NCBI GenBank assembly: GCA_015179045.1
Contig: WHUZ01000009.1
Coordinates: 62,001-126,000 of the forward strand
DNA: 64,000 bases
From: Kalaharituber pfeilii
Taxonomy: Eukaryota > Ascomycota > Pezizomycetes > Pezizales > Pezizaceae
Reading direction: 5' to 3'
Part shown: piece by piece, positions 36,525-47,945 of the stretch
How positions within the stretch are numbered: position 1 is the stretch's first letter
Layout of the letters: each line of letters starts with the position of its first letter
The notes under the pieces: model-generated
The model's input: only the letters and a program-made list of their open reading frames with translations
What the model was told of the DNA's origin: nothing
The model's database searches: none
Translations under genes and position numbers: made by a program

Positions 36525-38063
36525 ATGCTCGACTGGCTCGTTATCCCGCTGCTTGTGGTGGGCATGTTGACGACGGGGAGTACGTTCTTTTTTCCCTTTC
36601 CTGCCGTCCCTGACGTTTCGTTCAATCCATCATCCGTTTCCACGACGAAATGGCGTTACTTTGTCAAAGGTCCGCGATAACTGATGGCTGGTGATGCGTG
36701 TCCAGCCGCCAACACCCTTCTCACCAAGCTCCAAGACCAAGTATGTGTCGGCAACTGTGACTCCCCGGATCCTACTCAGAGGAAGTACTTTGAGCAGCCC
36801 GTCATCCAAACGTATGTCCCTCGCACCCGTATTTCTTCACTTACTCCCCCCTCGCTGACCTCATTCGCACCAGGCTGCAAATGTTCATCGGCGAGATGGG
36901 CTGCTGGCTCGTGGTCTTTGCTTTCCACTTGCACAAGCGCTACCTCGACCGCAAGCGTGGTCTCGAAGGATACGAGCCCGTTGGCAGTGGCCCCGCGGAC
37001 CTTGCCTCGACAGACCCCAGCCGTGGCATAAATCCAGCTGCCAAAGCCCTCGTTCCGACTCACGATGATAGGAGTAGATTAAGCGGGAAGAAGGTCTTTC
37101 TGTTGGCGTTGCCGGCCGCGTGTGATATTGCAGGAACAACGTTGATGAATGTGGGGTTACTTTTTGTGGTTGCTAGTAGTATGTTCCCATCTCCCCCCCT
37201 GGCGTAGATAGAATAATAATGCGGACTGTGCACATGTAGTCTACCAAATGACTCGTGGCGCCCTAGTCCTCTTTGTCGGCCTCTTTAGCGTCCTCTTCCT
37301 CAAGCGCCGCCTCAAAACCTACCAATGGTTCGCCCTTATCGTTGTCGTTCTCGGCGTCGGTATTGTCGGTCTTGCAGGCGCGATATACAAAGAACCGGGC
37401 CACGCCAAACTGGAACCATCCCCGAATACAATTTCCGACGTCAACGGCGCGGTCCGCACCATCATTGGAGTGCTACTTATCGCAGGGGCACAGGTCTTCA
37501 CAGCCACACAGTTCGTGCTTGAGGAGTTCATTCTGGAGAAATACGCCCTTGAGCCGCTCAAGGTGGTTGGCTGGGAAGGCATTTTCGGATTCATAATCAC
37601 AACTTTCGGCATGATTGTGCTGCATCTCCTGGTCGGCTCCACAGACGCCGGGCGCGGCGGATATTTTGACGCCGCCGAAGGTTGGCGCCAGGTGCGGGAC
37701 TACCCCATGGTGGCCAAAACGAGCGTGCTGATCATGATATCCATCGGCGGGTTCAACTACTTTGGCATCAGCGTCACCCGGAGCATCTCTGCGACGAGCA
37801 GGAGCGTGATCGATACGTGCCGGACGCTGTTCATTTGGATTGTGAGCATGGGGCTCGGGTGGGAGAGGTTTAAGGGGTTGCAGGTGGTGGGGTTTGCTGC
37901 GCTGGTGTGGGGGACGTTTTTGTTCAACGATTTGATTAGGGAGCCGTGGAGGAGCTGCTTTTTGGCGGACAGGCAGGGGAAGAAGAGGGCTGAGGAGGTA
38001 GTGGAGGAGGAGGAGGAGACAAATAGGGGGTTATTGGAGGAGGGGCCGGTGGAGCATATGTGA
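36525..38063 (+). CDS. SLC35F6-like DMT-superfamily transporter
   Basis: This is a multi-pass membrane protein of the drug/metabolite transporter superfamily, nearest to SLC35F6, with about ten predicted helices. The substrate is unknown. Four exons with consistent phases: 36525-36579, 36706-36811, 36874-37178, 37240-38063, 429 residues. Diagnostic blocks are the first helix 'LDWLVIPLLVVGMLTTG', 'FIGEMGCWLVVF', 'LLALPAACDIAGTTLMNVGL', 'SIYQMTRGALVLFVGLFSVL', 'QVFTATQFVLEEFILEKY', 'VVGWEGIFGF' and 'FNYFGISVTRSISATSRSVI'. The C-terminus is a Lys/Glu-rich cytosolic tail ending EGPVEHM. The 54-residue loop after helix 2 is polar and disordered. Confidence 0.93.
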
Positions 38064-38655
38064 GGTGGTTTTGGGGACAGGGTGTTACCCTGAATGGTGG
38101 TGTCAGAGTGCCCGTAGTGTGATAGAGTGAGGCGGGTAGAGGAGGGGACTGACCGGTGGGATGGACACAATAAGTAACACAAACATTCATTATATATAAG
38201 TTGTACGGAAACGGAATCCCTTTTTTTCCCTTAAATCTACTGGGCAATGTTTGAGTACTGGCTTTACTTTTGTGTGTGTGTGTGAGAGTATCTAGTATTA
38301 TAACTTTCATTTTAGTCCAAATGGATACTGTTAGTACTTTATTTTTTATTTTTTACTTTATTTTTTTTTTTAAGGTGAGCTTTTCTAATTGATTTGGTTT
38401 GGGATACTTTGGATTCGCATCTGGCGATATATATATGTTAATGCGTGAAGAGCAAAGGGGAAATGAAAAAATGAAAAAAAAAAATTTTCTGAGAAAAACA
38501 AATTTTTTTTTATTTCGTTTGATCCTGGTAAGGCAATAGATTTTACTTTGAAATCCCAAACATAAAAAAAATAGAAAGGGAATAATATCCCCATCTAGTT
38601 AAGTACTAAATAATGCCGTTCACCAACAGGACCCCCCCACCACCGCCACCCCACT
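38064..38655. other. Convergent 3' intergenic region
   Basis: A 592-base AT-rich stretch between convergent genes. It has a tg repeat at about 38270-38284 and T- and A-runs at 38340-38375 and 38475-38510. No gene is seen. Confidence 0.6.
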
Positions 38656-40016
38656 TTACTCATCCCCCCACTCCTCATCCAACTCATCCAACAACCTATT
38701 CTCATCTTCCACTTCGTCTGCCGCTGCACGCCCTCCTCCACCTGCACTTCCACCCCTCCCCCAACTTCCCCACCCACCCCCGCCACCTCTACCCGCGAAC
38801 CCCGCGTTGAGTCTCCGGCTGAACGACGACGTGGCGCCGCTGCGGCGGTCAGAGGCGGCGGATGATGAGGAAAGGCTACTACCACCACCAGTTGAGAAGC
38901 GGGAAGGGCGTCCACGGCGGAAGAGGGTCCTGACGAGGGCGGCGAAAAGGTCCTGGAAGGAGAACGGTTAACCTTGGAATTGTTTGAACGTTTCTATGTA
39001 CGTTTTGGGGAGTGGGGGAAAGAGGGGAGGGACTTACGGAAAAGAATCCCACCACTCCAGCCCAGGCATGGTAATGTGGTACCTGTCGCCAGCCGCGGGC
39101 GTTCATGACTGTCCGCTGATAGACGCATCCACCGACGCAGTAAACCACCGCGAATACGCCTCCTCTGTAGCTCAAAAACAAATTCCCTCAAATCAGTCCT
39201 CTATCCAGAGCCAATAGTCACAGAACGGTAATTGAAACCCACATTATCGCAAACACTGCAATTGGGCTCAAACTCTCCTGCGCCTTGAACGTCGGACATG
39301 CCGCCACCGTCCTAATCTCAAAGAAATATGCACAGTCCTGGGACTGTCCCACGAACGCAACGGAAGGCTTGGAGAGCAGGGTTTCCCTGTCGCAGAGGAA
39401 AGAGATTAGGGCCGATTTGCGAAACGAGGAGGAAGAGTCGCCGCAGGGGGAGCCATTGGTGTATTCGAGGATGAGCTTTTTGCCGCGGAAGAGCAGGGTC
39501 GAGGAGGCTTGCCTAGGGGGCCGGGTTAGCTTTGCGGGGGGAGGGAGAATGGAGGGGTAGGGGTTACCCGATGGAAAATAGATCCCCGTCCCGCTCATAA
39601 AATGCACTGACGTTCCCCCGCGCATACTCCCCATCTATCCCCCGCGCAGTGGACGTATCGGCCAGCACCGGCGCACAGATGTTAAGGGTGAAGTTTGCGT
39701 TGTAGTCGTAGCCGAGGGCGAACCAGTCCCCGGAGGCGCCGCCGCCAGCGTCATCGTCGGCGGAGGAGAGCGTCGCAGTTCCGGCGGTGGTGCGAATGAG
39801 CGGGCGGAGGTCGAAGAAGCTGCTGGTGTGCGGAGAGGTTGCGGTGCAGGGGGGATCGCGGGAGGAAGGAGGAGTGTCGGAGTCGGGAGGAGGGGGGTCC
39901 GGGTCGTCGGGGGAGGGAAGCGAGTTTGTGGGGTGGGGTAGATGGAGAAGTACGAGGGCGAGGAAGGTCAGGCGGAGCAGGTGGTGTAAAGAGGTGCGAG
40001 GGAAGGGGAGGTGCAT
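38656..40016 (-). CDS. Mrl1-like mannose-6-phosphate-receptor-homology type I membrane protein
   Basis: This is a type I membrane protein of the MRH/Mrl1/Atg27-like group, expected to cycle between Golgi, endosome and vacuole as a sorting receptor. Four minus-strand exons, phases consistent: 40016-39568, 39512-39243, 39170-39038, 38952-38656, 382 residues. A signal peptide covers about residues 1-31 ('LLRLTFLALVLLHLPHPTNS'). The luminal MRH domain has 'NFTLNICAPVL', 'LILEYTNGSPCG', 'SALISFLCDRETL' and the family ending 'CAYFFEIRTVAACP'. The membrane segment reads 'GVFAVVYCVGGCVYQ', followed by 'NARGWRQVPHY', a conserved fungal motif. The cytosolic tail is Gly/Ser/Arg-rich and ends in an acidic cluster, 'DENRLLDELDEEWGDE', with a dileucine-type sorting signal. 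Confidence 0.88.
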
Positions 40017-40693
40017 CGGGTTGCGATGGTGTGGTGAGGGGGCCAGTCGCTGGTCTGTGTGTTTATGGCGGATGCCGTTGCGAAGCTTCAGCTAGAGAGG
40101 ATCTAGCTATGTAGCGAACCGATCGGCGGGAAGAGCAAAAACTGCAGGGGAAGAAAGCTATTCTTTAGATCTGAATACCCGTTTCCAGTATATTTAAGGA
40201 GGAAAGAAAAAAAGATCGTTTGCAAATTCAGGCCAGCTGACTGAGGTCGTTGTTGTTACTGTTACCGTTGATTGTCTGATGGGGGCTTCTGCGGCGCTGA
40301 CGACGGAGGGCCGGTAGTATGAAGCTGCCCTTGTGCGTCAGCCTTGCTTATTGCTTACTTAGGGCACTTTATGCAAATCCACATATGCTATGCAATACGG
40401 GCTGCATCAGATGTTAAGAAGTGTGTAGCGGAGAGGAGGAAAAAAATAAAACAATGAAGACGTAAAAGCCCGAGGTAGACATTATAAAATATCATAAAGA
40501 TCATGCGCAAAAGAATAAAAGCCATAGTACCCGTATCAACATTCCTTCAATCCTTTTTTTTTCATTTCTTTTTTTTTTCCTTTTTTTCTTCTTTTTACTT
40601 TTTTTCACGAGTGGGAACGAGACTACATGATACCAAACAACACCACACCACATAACCACATATAACAATAGATCTAGAAAGATATGATAACTC
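40017..40693. other. Intergenic region between two tandem minus-strand genes
   Basis: This 677-base stretch holds the promoter of the Mrl1-like gene and the 3' end of the Gfd2-like gene. A T-rich tract lies at 40550-40610. No further gene is seen. Confidence 0.55.
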
Positions 40694-43402
40694 TCAACCA
40701 GTAGCCCTACTCGCACTACCCTCCTCTCCTGCATCCTCCTTCCCGGCCTTCTCCACCTCACCCTCTCCTTCCCACGCTCCCCCCTCCGCAATCTTCACCA
40801 GCCCCCTCAACGTCCACCCGGCATCATTCCCCGCATTATGCAACCTCCACGGGTCCAGCCCCAACTCCACCAGCATCTTCCCGAGGCCTCTCGTATCCCG
40901 TCTGCCCGTGGCGGCCCTATACATCTCCGCCGTATCTAGCACCTCCATCCGCGCCCCTGTAACCGCTACTCCCTCCAAGCTCAACCTCTGCACAAACCCG
41001 CTCGGGTCGAACCCGCAGTCCAGCAGGTATTTGATATCCTGGTCCGCCGCGTGCCCGACAAACACAACGACCCTCTTGACCTCCCTGGCTCCGCTACTAG
41101 AACGGACATTGTCCGGTATCGCGGGCGGCGTGAACATCTCCGCCAGCACCGCTGGTACACCCTTTAGGCTCACAAACTCACTCTTGCCAAATTCAAACAG
41201 GTCCGCGGCGTCCGGAACAAATCGACCGTTTTTCAAGTGCTTGTGCTCGCGGATCCGCAGATGTCTGTGCGTAATGTGGGATACTAAGAAGTCGTAGGTG
41301 ATTTCCGCTGGAGCGGCTGCGAGCACGGCGCCCATGTCAAGCGTCGCTACCCCAATCTCGGTGATTGCTGCGTGGTTCCGTTCCCAGGACTCGCAGTCAA
41401 CGCAGACAAAGTACGGGACTTCGAGGACATCGTTTGACTCTGCTGTACCCGAACTCGTGGTTGTTGTCGTTGTGGTGGTCGTAATAGTAGTAGTCGAACC
41501 GCCAGTAGTGGTACTAGCCTTTGAAACCCTCTGAATGCCTTCCTCCATCGAAATCCTCACCCCTCCCTCCTCCCCATCCTTCGCATCCCAATCCGACAAA
41601 ATCACTACCATCTCCTCCTTCTTCACCTCACTACCCACCGTCTCCTCCGCTGTCTTCACGATCCCGAGCAACCGCCTCGCCCTCTCTACCTGCTTATTAA
41701 AACCCACTCTCAGCCTCTCCGCCTTCTCCTTAGCCCTTCTCTGCCTCTCCTCCTTCTCCTTTGCACTCTGCTCTGGAGTTAGGGCACCCTTTCCCGAAGT
41801 ACCCCCGGCATACTTATTCATCACCTCCTCCCATTCCATCTTACTTCCCACACTGGCCACCCACTTGATATTCTCCCCCTTATCCTCTTCATTTCCCGCA
41901 CCTCCATCCTTCTTCCTATAGCAATACCCACTCTTCGGATGCTTCGGCACCTCAATCCCCGTTTCCGCCCGCACATGATCCAAGAACGCCCACGCCTGCT
42001 TAAGGGGGACGAGGAGGACCGGCTTCCCGTAGGCATCTATATCAAAGTATATCTCCCATTTTGTGCCCGGTTGCGTCCGGGTGAAGAACGGCTCCAGGTC
42101 AAAGTAGGGCGCTAGCGCGATCTGGTCCGTGCGGGTGAGAGTCTTTGTTTTGTAAGGTAGCCGACGCAGCATAGTGACGATGGCATAGGGGTGGTAGGTG
42201 GACGGGGCCTGTTGCCTGTTGTAGCCGGACATTGTAGCTGTTTTTGTGGTGGTTGTTCGTGTAGATTTGTTAGATTTGGTTGCTGCTGTTGTCTTGGATA
42301 ATATAGCTGTAGATTGCGACTTTGACGGCCCGGGTACTGGCGATGCTGGCCATGTAAGACGCTTCTTTGTTTCCGCTTGCTTTATCACCGTCGTTTTACT
42401 CGGACACGCACTCACAGCCTTCTTCGGCTTGGTGTCGGCCCCGGCCCCAGCCCCAGCGCCCTTCTTTATACTTTCCCGCCTAGCTGCGTGTGCACCCTCC
42501 ACACTACTTTCCGCACTCTTCTTTCTCTTCCTCTTCTTCTTGCCCTTACCCTTACCCTTACCAGCAGCAGCAGCAGCTGTCACTCTAGCACCACTTCCCG
42601 TGCTACTGTTACTGCTCGAGCCGAGCTTCTCCCTCTGCTTCCCAGCCGCCGCAACCTTATTCTCGCTCGGCTTGCTCTTGCCACTGGTGGTGCTGCCCTT
42701 GTTGTGTGTGGCTCCGGCGCCGCCCTTCTGAGCCTGTGTGTGTGTATGGGTGCGAGTATGTGTATCCGCTTGCGTTTGCGTTTGCGTGTTCGGTCGTGTC
42801 ACCCCGTCAGCGCCGCCAGCACTGCGATCCCCGCGGCCAATGGGCGCGCCAGAAGTATGCAGCACACTGGTGCCGCTCGAGCCCCGCCCTTGCCCCTGCC
42901 ACAGCCGCTGCCGCAGCCCGGTCTCAGCAGAGTGGGAGGGCGCCGGTGCAGCCGCAGCCGCTGCCGCAGGCCTGCCGACCGGATTCGCAGTCGCGCTCGT
43001 CGCAGCGGCCCGCCGAATCGCCGTCCGGGCTGCCAACGGTATGCCTGTGCCTGTGCCCGTGCCCGTGCCTGCGTGCTGGGCGTGCTGTATTCGTGCCCGC
43101 GGTGCCGGGCACCAGGTATGAAGCCCCCGACCCCCTGTCCAAACGCCCGCCGCTGCCGCCCAAGCTCGCGCACCCTTCCGCAGCTGCATCCGCACTCCAG
43201 TCAGGCCCCAGTCGCACACGCATGCATTGTCATTGTGTCCCTCCGGAACCCCTGCTTCGTCCCCAACCCAAACGCCAGCCAACCAACCGTAGCAGCCAGC
43301 CGAGCCCGCCGAATCCAGAAGCACAAACACGCGGATGACAGAGTCGAGGCGGCCAATTGCAAACCGTCCAAACAAAAGCCCAGCGGATGACCCCGATAGC
43401 AT
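40694..43402 (-). CDS. Gfd2/YDR514C-like protein with DEDDh exonuclease domain
   Basis: Gfd2 and YDR514C are fungal proteins with an RNase H-like DEDDh exonuclease fold, linked to mRNA export or RNA metabolism. A single uninterrupted frame of 902 codons. The N-terminal half is Ala/Gly/Ser/Lys-rich low-complexity sequence. A conserved block begins at 'MSGYNRQQAPSTYHPYAIV' (ATG at 42232), with 'RRLPYKTKTLTRTDQIALAP'. The nuclease domain has 'YFVCVDCESWERN' (D-x-E, motif I), 'VVFVGHAADQDIKYLLDCGF' (motif II Asp) and 'LHNAGNDAGWTLRGLVKIA' (motif III, H-x4-D), so all four catalytic residues are present. A motif between I and II, 'HRHLRIREHKHLKNGRFVPD', is typical of the family. The start is uncertain: the upstream ATG at 43402 is used by the open frame, but 42232 could be the true start. 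Confidence 0.82.
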   Translation of the reverse strand: MLSGSSAGLLFGRFAIGRLDSVIRVFVLLDSAGSAGCYGWLAGVWVGDEAGVPEGHNDNACVCDWGLTGVRMQLRKGARAWAAAAGVWTGGRGLHTWCPAPRARIQHAQHAGTGTGTGTGIPLAARTAIRRAAATSATANPVGRPAAAAAAAPAPSHSAETGLRQRLWQGQGRGSSGTSVLHTSGAPIGRGDRSAGGADGVTRPNTQTQTQADTHTRTHTHTQAQKGGAGATHNKGSTTSGKSKPSENKVAAAGKQREKLGSSSNSSTGSGARVTAAAAAGKGKGKGKKKRKRKKSAESSVEGAHAARRESIKKGAGAGAGADTKPKKAVSACPSKTTVIKQAETKKRLTWPASPVPGPSKSQSTAILSKTTAATKSNKSTRTTTTKTATMSGYNRQQAPSTYHPYAIVTMLRRLPYKTKTLTRTDQIALAPYFDLEPFFTRTQPGTKWEIYFDIDAYGKPVLLVPLKQAWAFLDHVRAETGIEVPKHPKSGYCYRKKDGGAGNEEDKGENIKWVASVGSKMEWEEVMNKYAGGTSGKGALTPEQSAKEKEERQRRAKEKAERLRVGFNKQVERARRLLGIVKTAEETVGSEVKKEEMVVILSDWDAKDGEEGGVRISMEEGIQRVSKASTTTGGSTTTITTTTTTTTTSSGTAESNDVLEVPYFVCVDCESWERNHAAITEIGVATLDMGAVLAAAPAEITYDFLVSHITHRHLRIREHKHLKNGRFVPDAADLFEFGKSEFVSLKGVPAVLAEMFTPPAIPDNVRSSSGAREVKRVVVFVGHAADQDIKYLLDCGFDPSGFVQRLSLEGVAVTGARMEVLDTAEMYRAATGRRDTRGLGKMLVELGLDPWRLHNAGNDAGWTLRGLVKIAEGGAWEGEGEVEKAGKEDAGEEGSASRATG

Positions 43403-46019
43403 ATGCTAATTTATACTTTTGAAGAATTTTTCTTCACTCCTTAGCACGACATCACCCCCTGCATCTGCGGAACGAGGCTAGTATGCGGATTTCCTATTTA
43501 TCGTGCCCTGCCCTCCAACACCATAACGTTCATTCATACAGCGCCCTGATCGAATTACACTTCAACTTCTGATAATTTCCGCTGTATGGCAACCTTAGAG
43601 CGTAGATTCGCTGCTCGATCCAATGAAGCGAGAGCCGCATGAATACACAACGCATATCTCGAAGGTAGGATAGAGGAGGCCAAATGATCGGATACCAGAT
43701 GGGATCGAGCAACACGGATTATGCCATCACAGACAATCAGCTTGTCAAACACGACCTTCAATGTCTATCACTGAATTTAACTTCTATAAACCATATATCC
43801 TTGAACACCCAGCAACTTTTGACTATACCATCAAACTCTTCACGTATTTCGTACCGTAACCTAGAATAATATTGCCCAGAAAAAAAGCATATAAATGTTC
43901 TACCCCGCACTATCATGTAGCCTGTTGCACAAACTTTTATGTATTTCAAGGGTCCTCCCTCTTTTTTCAGTTTTTCCTCGAAGCGAAATCAGTGGCTATG
44001 CAATTGTTGGGTGCAGACGTCTTTCACATTTACCTATCATGACGCCTCCTGCCCTTTGCTTCCAACACATCTACCATCCCCCGCAATCCTATCAACCTTT
44101 TAACCACAGCAATCGCCTAGTGATGCTTCAAACAAAAGTATAATATCATTCCTTACGATTGTGACGAGGATGGCTTGGGCAGACTCGCAATCCTTTAGGT
44201 TCGAAGGGTTCACAAACCCATCTATTTAATAGATGGTGCCGCCTCCATCCTATTAGGGGAACAGGAACCTTTTTTCTTTAATGTTATAGAACAAACCACC
44301 GAATCCCTACCTCACCGTCCAACAGACACAAGCTTGGGAGACTCAATAATAGGTGTGCATGATTATCGGATGTAATATACCATTCCATGCAGTCCAACAT
44401 TCTCAATTTCGCAAGTTGTTCCTGATGCTGCGACCGCCTGGAATTAGTGCTATCCGTATGGACCAAAAAATTTCAAATTTGCCAAATAAACGATTTTTGA
44501 AACCTCTACTTAAGGTCAAGCTCCTGGTTCTTGGCGCCAAGGGGCCAATCCGTTTCCTATCCTCGCCTTCACTATCCGACCGCCTATCCTATATCGATGG
44601 CCTAACTAGAATGACTTAGATATACTTTTTGACAACCAAATCCTCTGCTAAGATATGCGAGGTGAACTGAAAAATTCAAGGCCTTATCGGAAACCGGACG
44701 AGCAAATTTTAACTGCCGGGGGCCTTGATTGGGCAGGACTCAGATTTACTGGTTGGGAAAGGGTTACAGAAACATACTACCTGAAATGATATACCCGAGA
44801 ATATCCTCCACGTCAAGTTATGGAATAAACGATATTTAGTTGCATTTTTATGGTCCAAACCCAAAGTCTACTGCTATTAGAGCGCTTTATACTATTTTCG
44901 ATAACATCAACTTCATTATTCTCCTGCCCCAACTGGAAGTGAGGTTTTGTGAACATTGTTGAAGTTATAATAGGGTAGCATAATGGCATCTCAAACTGTC
45001 CGATGAATATTGTAAGATGCTTTTGGGGGTACGTAAAGTCCGATTAGAGATTTCTTCAGATACTACATATGACGAACTCATAGTCCATTTGTGATAATAT
45101 TCAGTACTTCCAAAGCCGATTAATACAAAGGTCAATTTTTTTTTACCCGATTTGCAAGTGTTGAAAAAGCGCAAAAAGAGTACTTGGGGGCTAGTCTCGT
45201 AACCAGACGCTGACTAAGCGAAGTTTCTTGGTTACGAGACTACTTGGGGGCGTGTTCTTGTCTTTCTGGCTACAAACTACAGTACTTGCCATTGATGCTA
45301 TCATGAACGACTAACAGAAGGTAGAACAATTCCCCGCATACTATGTCGAAGGGCTAATCTGCAAAACAGTTTCATTCTGGCTGTTTTCCGGCAATCTTAT
45401 ACAATGTACTACTATCTGGTCCTTATCCTCCTCCACAGTTCTGGGTTACCAAGCATTTACACAATGCAACAACATTTTAGCAACAAATATATGCCAGATT
45501 TTCGAATTCCTTGTCGACCAGCTTTGTTGTTGGATACAACAAAGCTACATGATATTTTTCCTAATGAGAGCATCTTAATTTATGACCAAAGAAAAGTTAA
45601 CTGCTTAGGTTAATGAGATAGCAAGGATGGAGAGCTGGTTCACGAGGTACACCCAAATTTAATTGGGTAAGAAACATTCTTCTCGATATACCAACTCTGT
45701 TGATCAAGATTTACATTTCAATAACATTGCAGCCAGCTTTTGCATAATTTCGGAATTTGATTCTTGTCCAACTACCTCCATTTGTGGCTGGAGGCTTCCT
45801 TCCTTATATTCAGCAATATAAGCTTCCATTTATGCAGCATCAAATGACCGATATGCAATCTTTTTGACGAAGATTGACGACAAAGTCTACACGATCCCAA
45901 TCTATCAACTCGCACTTTCAAGTCAAACAGCTCCAATATATATACAAGCAGTGGGCACTGCCTCGGCCGGTGAATCTTGGAAAGGGGCCCTGCTTGCTTG
46001 CATGCGTGCGCGCCCGGCG

Positions 46020-46052
<33 letters not shown>

Positions 46053-46127
46053 CGCACTACAATTCCTCTCCACAGCGTTGACCCAAATCCACAGCTACTG
46101 CAATCGCCCGAAGAAAGGTTACCCTGA
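43403..46127. other. Gene-poor AT-rich region at the start of the repeat-rich half
   Basis: About 2.7 kb with no supportable coding region. It contains a palindromic 7-bp-arm hairpin (ccatcta/tagatgg) at about 44218-44236, the inverted-repeat element at 45181-45250, and a T run of about 32 at 46021-46052. Base composition is more AT-rich than to the left. Confidence 0.55.
45181..45250. repeat. Small hairpin element flanked by 10-bp direct repeats
   Basis: The 10-mer tacttggggg occurs at 45181-45190 and again at 45241-45250. Between them lie 14-bp perfect inverted arms, tagtctcgtaacca at 45192-45205 and tggttacgagacta at 45229-45242, separated by 23 bases. The arrangement resembles a very short inverted-repeat insertion with a target duplication. 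The arm sequence recurs at 60019-60031. Confidence 0.75.
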
Positions 46128-46760
46128 ATGGGGGTTGTAGTATGGGAGGATCCGAAGGTAGAAGAGGTGGACAGAAAAAGGGAAATGAAAACGATTATGA
46201 GGATTCCCAGACATGTTTGCATTGCCTCAAAAATGGTCATAAGATCCAAGACTGCTATTTACGGTAAAAGGGTGAACGATGTGAAAAAAGGTCATGAAAA
46301 TCTAGACAATAAAACTCTACTACATAATCAAGCCCATGCAAAAGTCGTCAGAGCACTGGTCCAATTCACACAGATGGACCGCGAGTCGATAATTAACTTG
46401 GATCATAAGCTATGGCATATTAATCCGGTATCCGATCACATGTGCAGTATTCTTTTGGCTTTCTCATACCAATGCAGGTTACCAAAACCTCGCACTGTCT
46501 ACCTAGGTAGCAATGCGGTGGCGTACATAATTACCTCAGGTTGTTACCGAAGCTCTTCTCTTGATTTTTTTCTCTATCCAATATTTGTTATCGAAAATCT
46601 CTGGAAGACTGACGAAAAAATGTCTCCTGCTTTTCTCTACCCTTGATCAATCTCTCTGCTCTCTTAATTCTTGTACAATTAACTCAAGAAATACAGAGAT
46701 TAATCCCTATGCACTTTTAGATCAAGGAGCTCAGGACAATCACAAAAGCACATGACTTTA
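46128..46760 (+). mobile_element. Degraded Ty1/copia-type gag-pol fragment
   Basis: In one frame, bases 46208-46260 read 'CLHCLKNGHKIQDC', a CCHC zinc knuckle of gag. In the frame starting at 46128, 'WHINPVSDHMCS' (near 46412) resembles the copia protease block normally read W-x-x-D-S-G-x-S-x-H-M, and 'VYLGSNAVAYIITSGCY' (near 46500) resembles the stretch that follows it. The aspartate of the active site is not conserved, the frame changes between the two pieces, and stops interrupt both. No LTRs were recognised. It is a dead fragment. Confidence 0.6.
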
Positions 46761-47945
46761 TGGACATAATATTGCATAAGGAACCTTCCCCAGTCACAAC
46801 TACTTTCATCAGCGCTTCAACATCTGCATCAACAGCTTCATATGCATCGATATCCATGTCAAGTACGCCTACGAGCGGCGCCAAAGCATCAGCATCTTCA
46901 GTCCAGACAGCCTCTTCATTCGCCATACTCACATACAGACCGCCAACACAGCTTTATGGTCCCCACCCTACGGTCTTTTCATTTCGTCCCAGCCACTGTT
47001 CCCTCGCCCTGTCCCATCTCCATCGTTCCTTTCATTTCGCCTCTGCACCGTTATTACGTCGATACACAATCAGGAGCACTTGTGTCAACAGTTATGCAAC
47101 CTATAGCAGAACTGTCGCTAAAAATATGCCTGACCTGCGACTCAATTCGAAGAATACCACCTTTGTCGGATACTGCTTGATAATGACGAGCCACGGAAGG
47201 AAGACAGCAGCCATGCAAGGCTGAGGTGGACCATTGCTGCCTGGACGCGGCTGACAGAGTGGTACACTTAGAGGGCTGAGCCTGAAGTTCTGTGAATGAT
47301 TGAGTATAAGGCACCATCGTGGGTTGCATGCTGGTTTGAACAGAGGCGTCTATTGTGCTGGTGATGAACTGGTGGAACTCAATTCAGATTTCCCATTTGT
47401 GTTCCCAACATGTTCCCAGTAATTTCCAAGAATAACTGGTGCTTCTTGACTGAGCAGAAAGAGGCGTTAAAGACATCGTGAATATGCTGCGCTGCTATCA
47501 TTGTCTATTTACCATGTGTTGTGCTAAAGAAGGAAAAAAGAAAAATCGACAATTTGTATCTTGAGCTTTTCAATCGATTTGTATCTTGATAGATTTTGTT
47601 TTAGTTTTGGAAGAAATTTCATGGCGGGATTGCCCCTGTATGATCCTTACTATTACAAGATCCATGTTTGCTTGCAAATGACCAGCTACGCCACATGCAA
47701 GTTTTAAAGCCCTTGTTGTCTCTCAATATAGAGAAGCTTAAGAGACTTCATCAATTGGTTACTTTCCATCATGGCGGCTGGGTGTGGCTGCTTGCACTTT
47801 TGTAGATAAATAGGATGCAGAGCAAGCAGAAGCCGTGATCGTTGAACACAGCAGGAATTGCAATTACTTCTTGATAATCTGGATTTTGTTGCTGCAATCT
47901 CTGACCTTGTTCTTCAAGAACAGTGCTCCACCCGAGGCTATAGTG
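46761..47945. other. Region between the copia relic and the NLR gene
   Basis: A 155-codon open frame at 46760-47224 is Ser/Thr/Ala-rich at its start and not recognised; it may be chance. The rest up to 47945 is AT-rich and should contain the NLR promoter. No other feature is supported. Confidence 0.4.

Noticed and set aside
42377..43390. A 337-codon plus-strand open frame opposite the Gfd2-like gene
   Set aside because: It is antisense to the low-complexity N-terminal half. The minus frame continues into a conserved nuclease domain and this one does not.
46021..46052. Poly-T run of about 32 as the tail of a reversed retro-insertion
   Set aside because: I could not find a flanking target duplication, unlike the site at 49083-49156, so it is kept as a simple repeat only.
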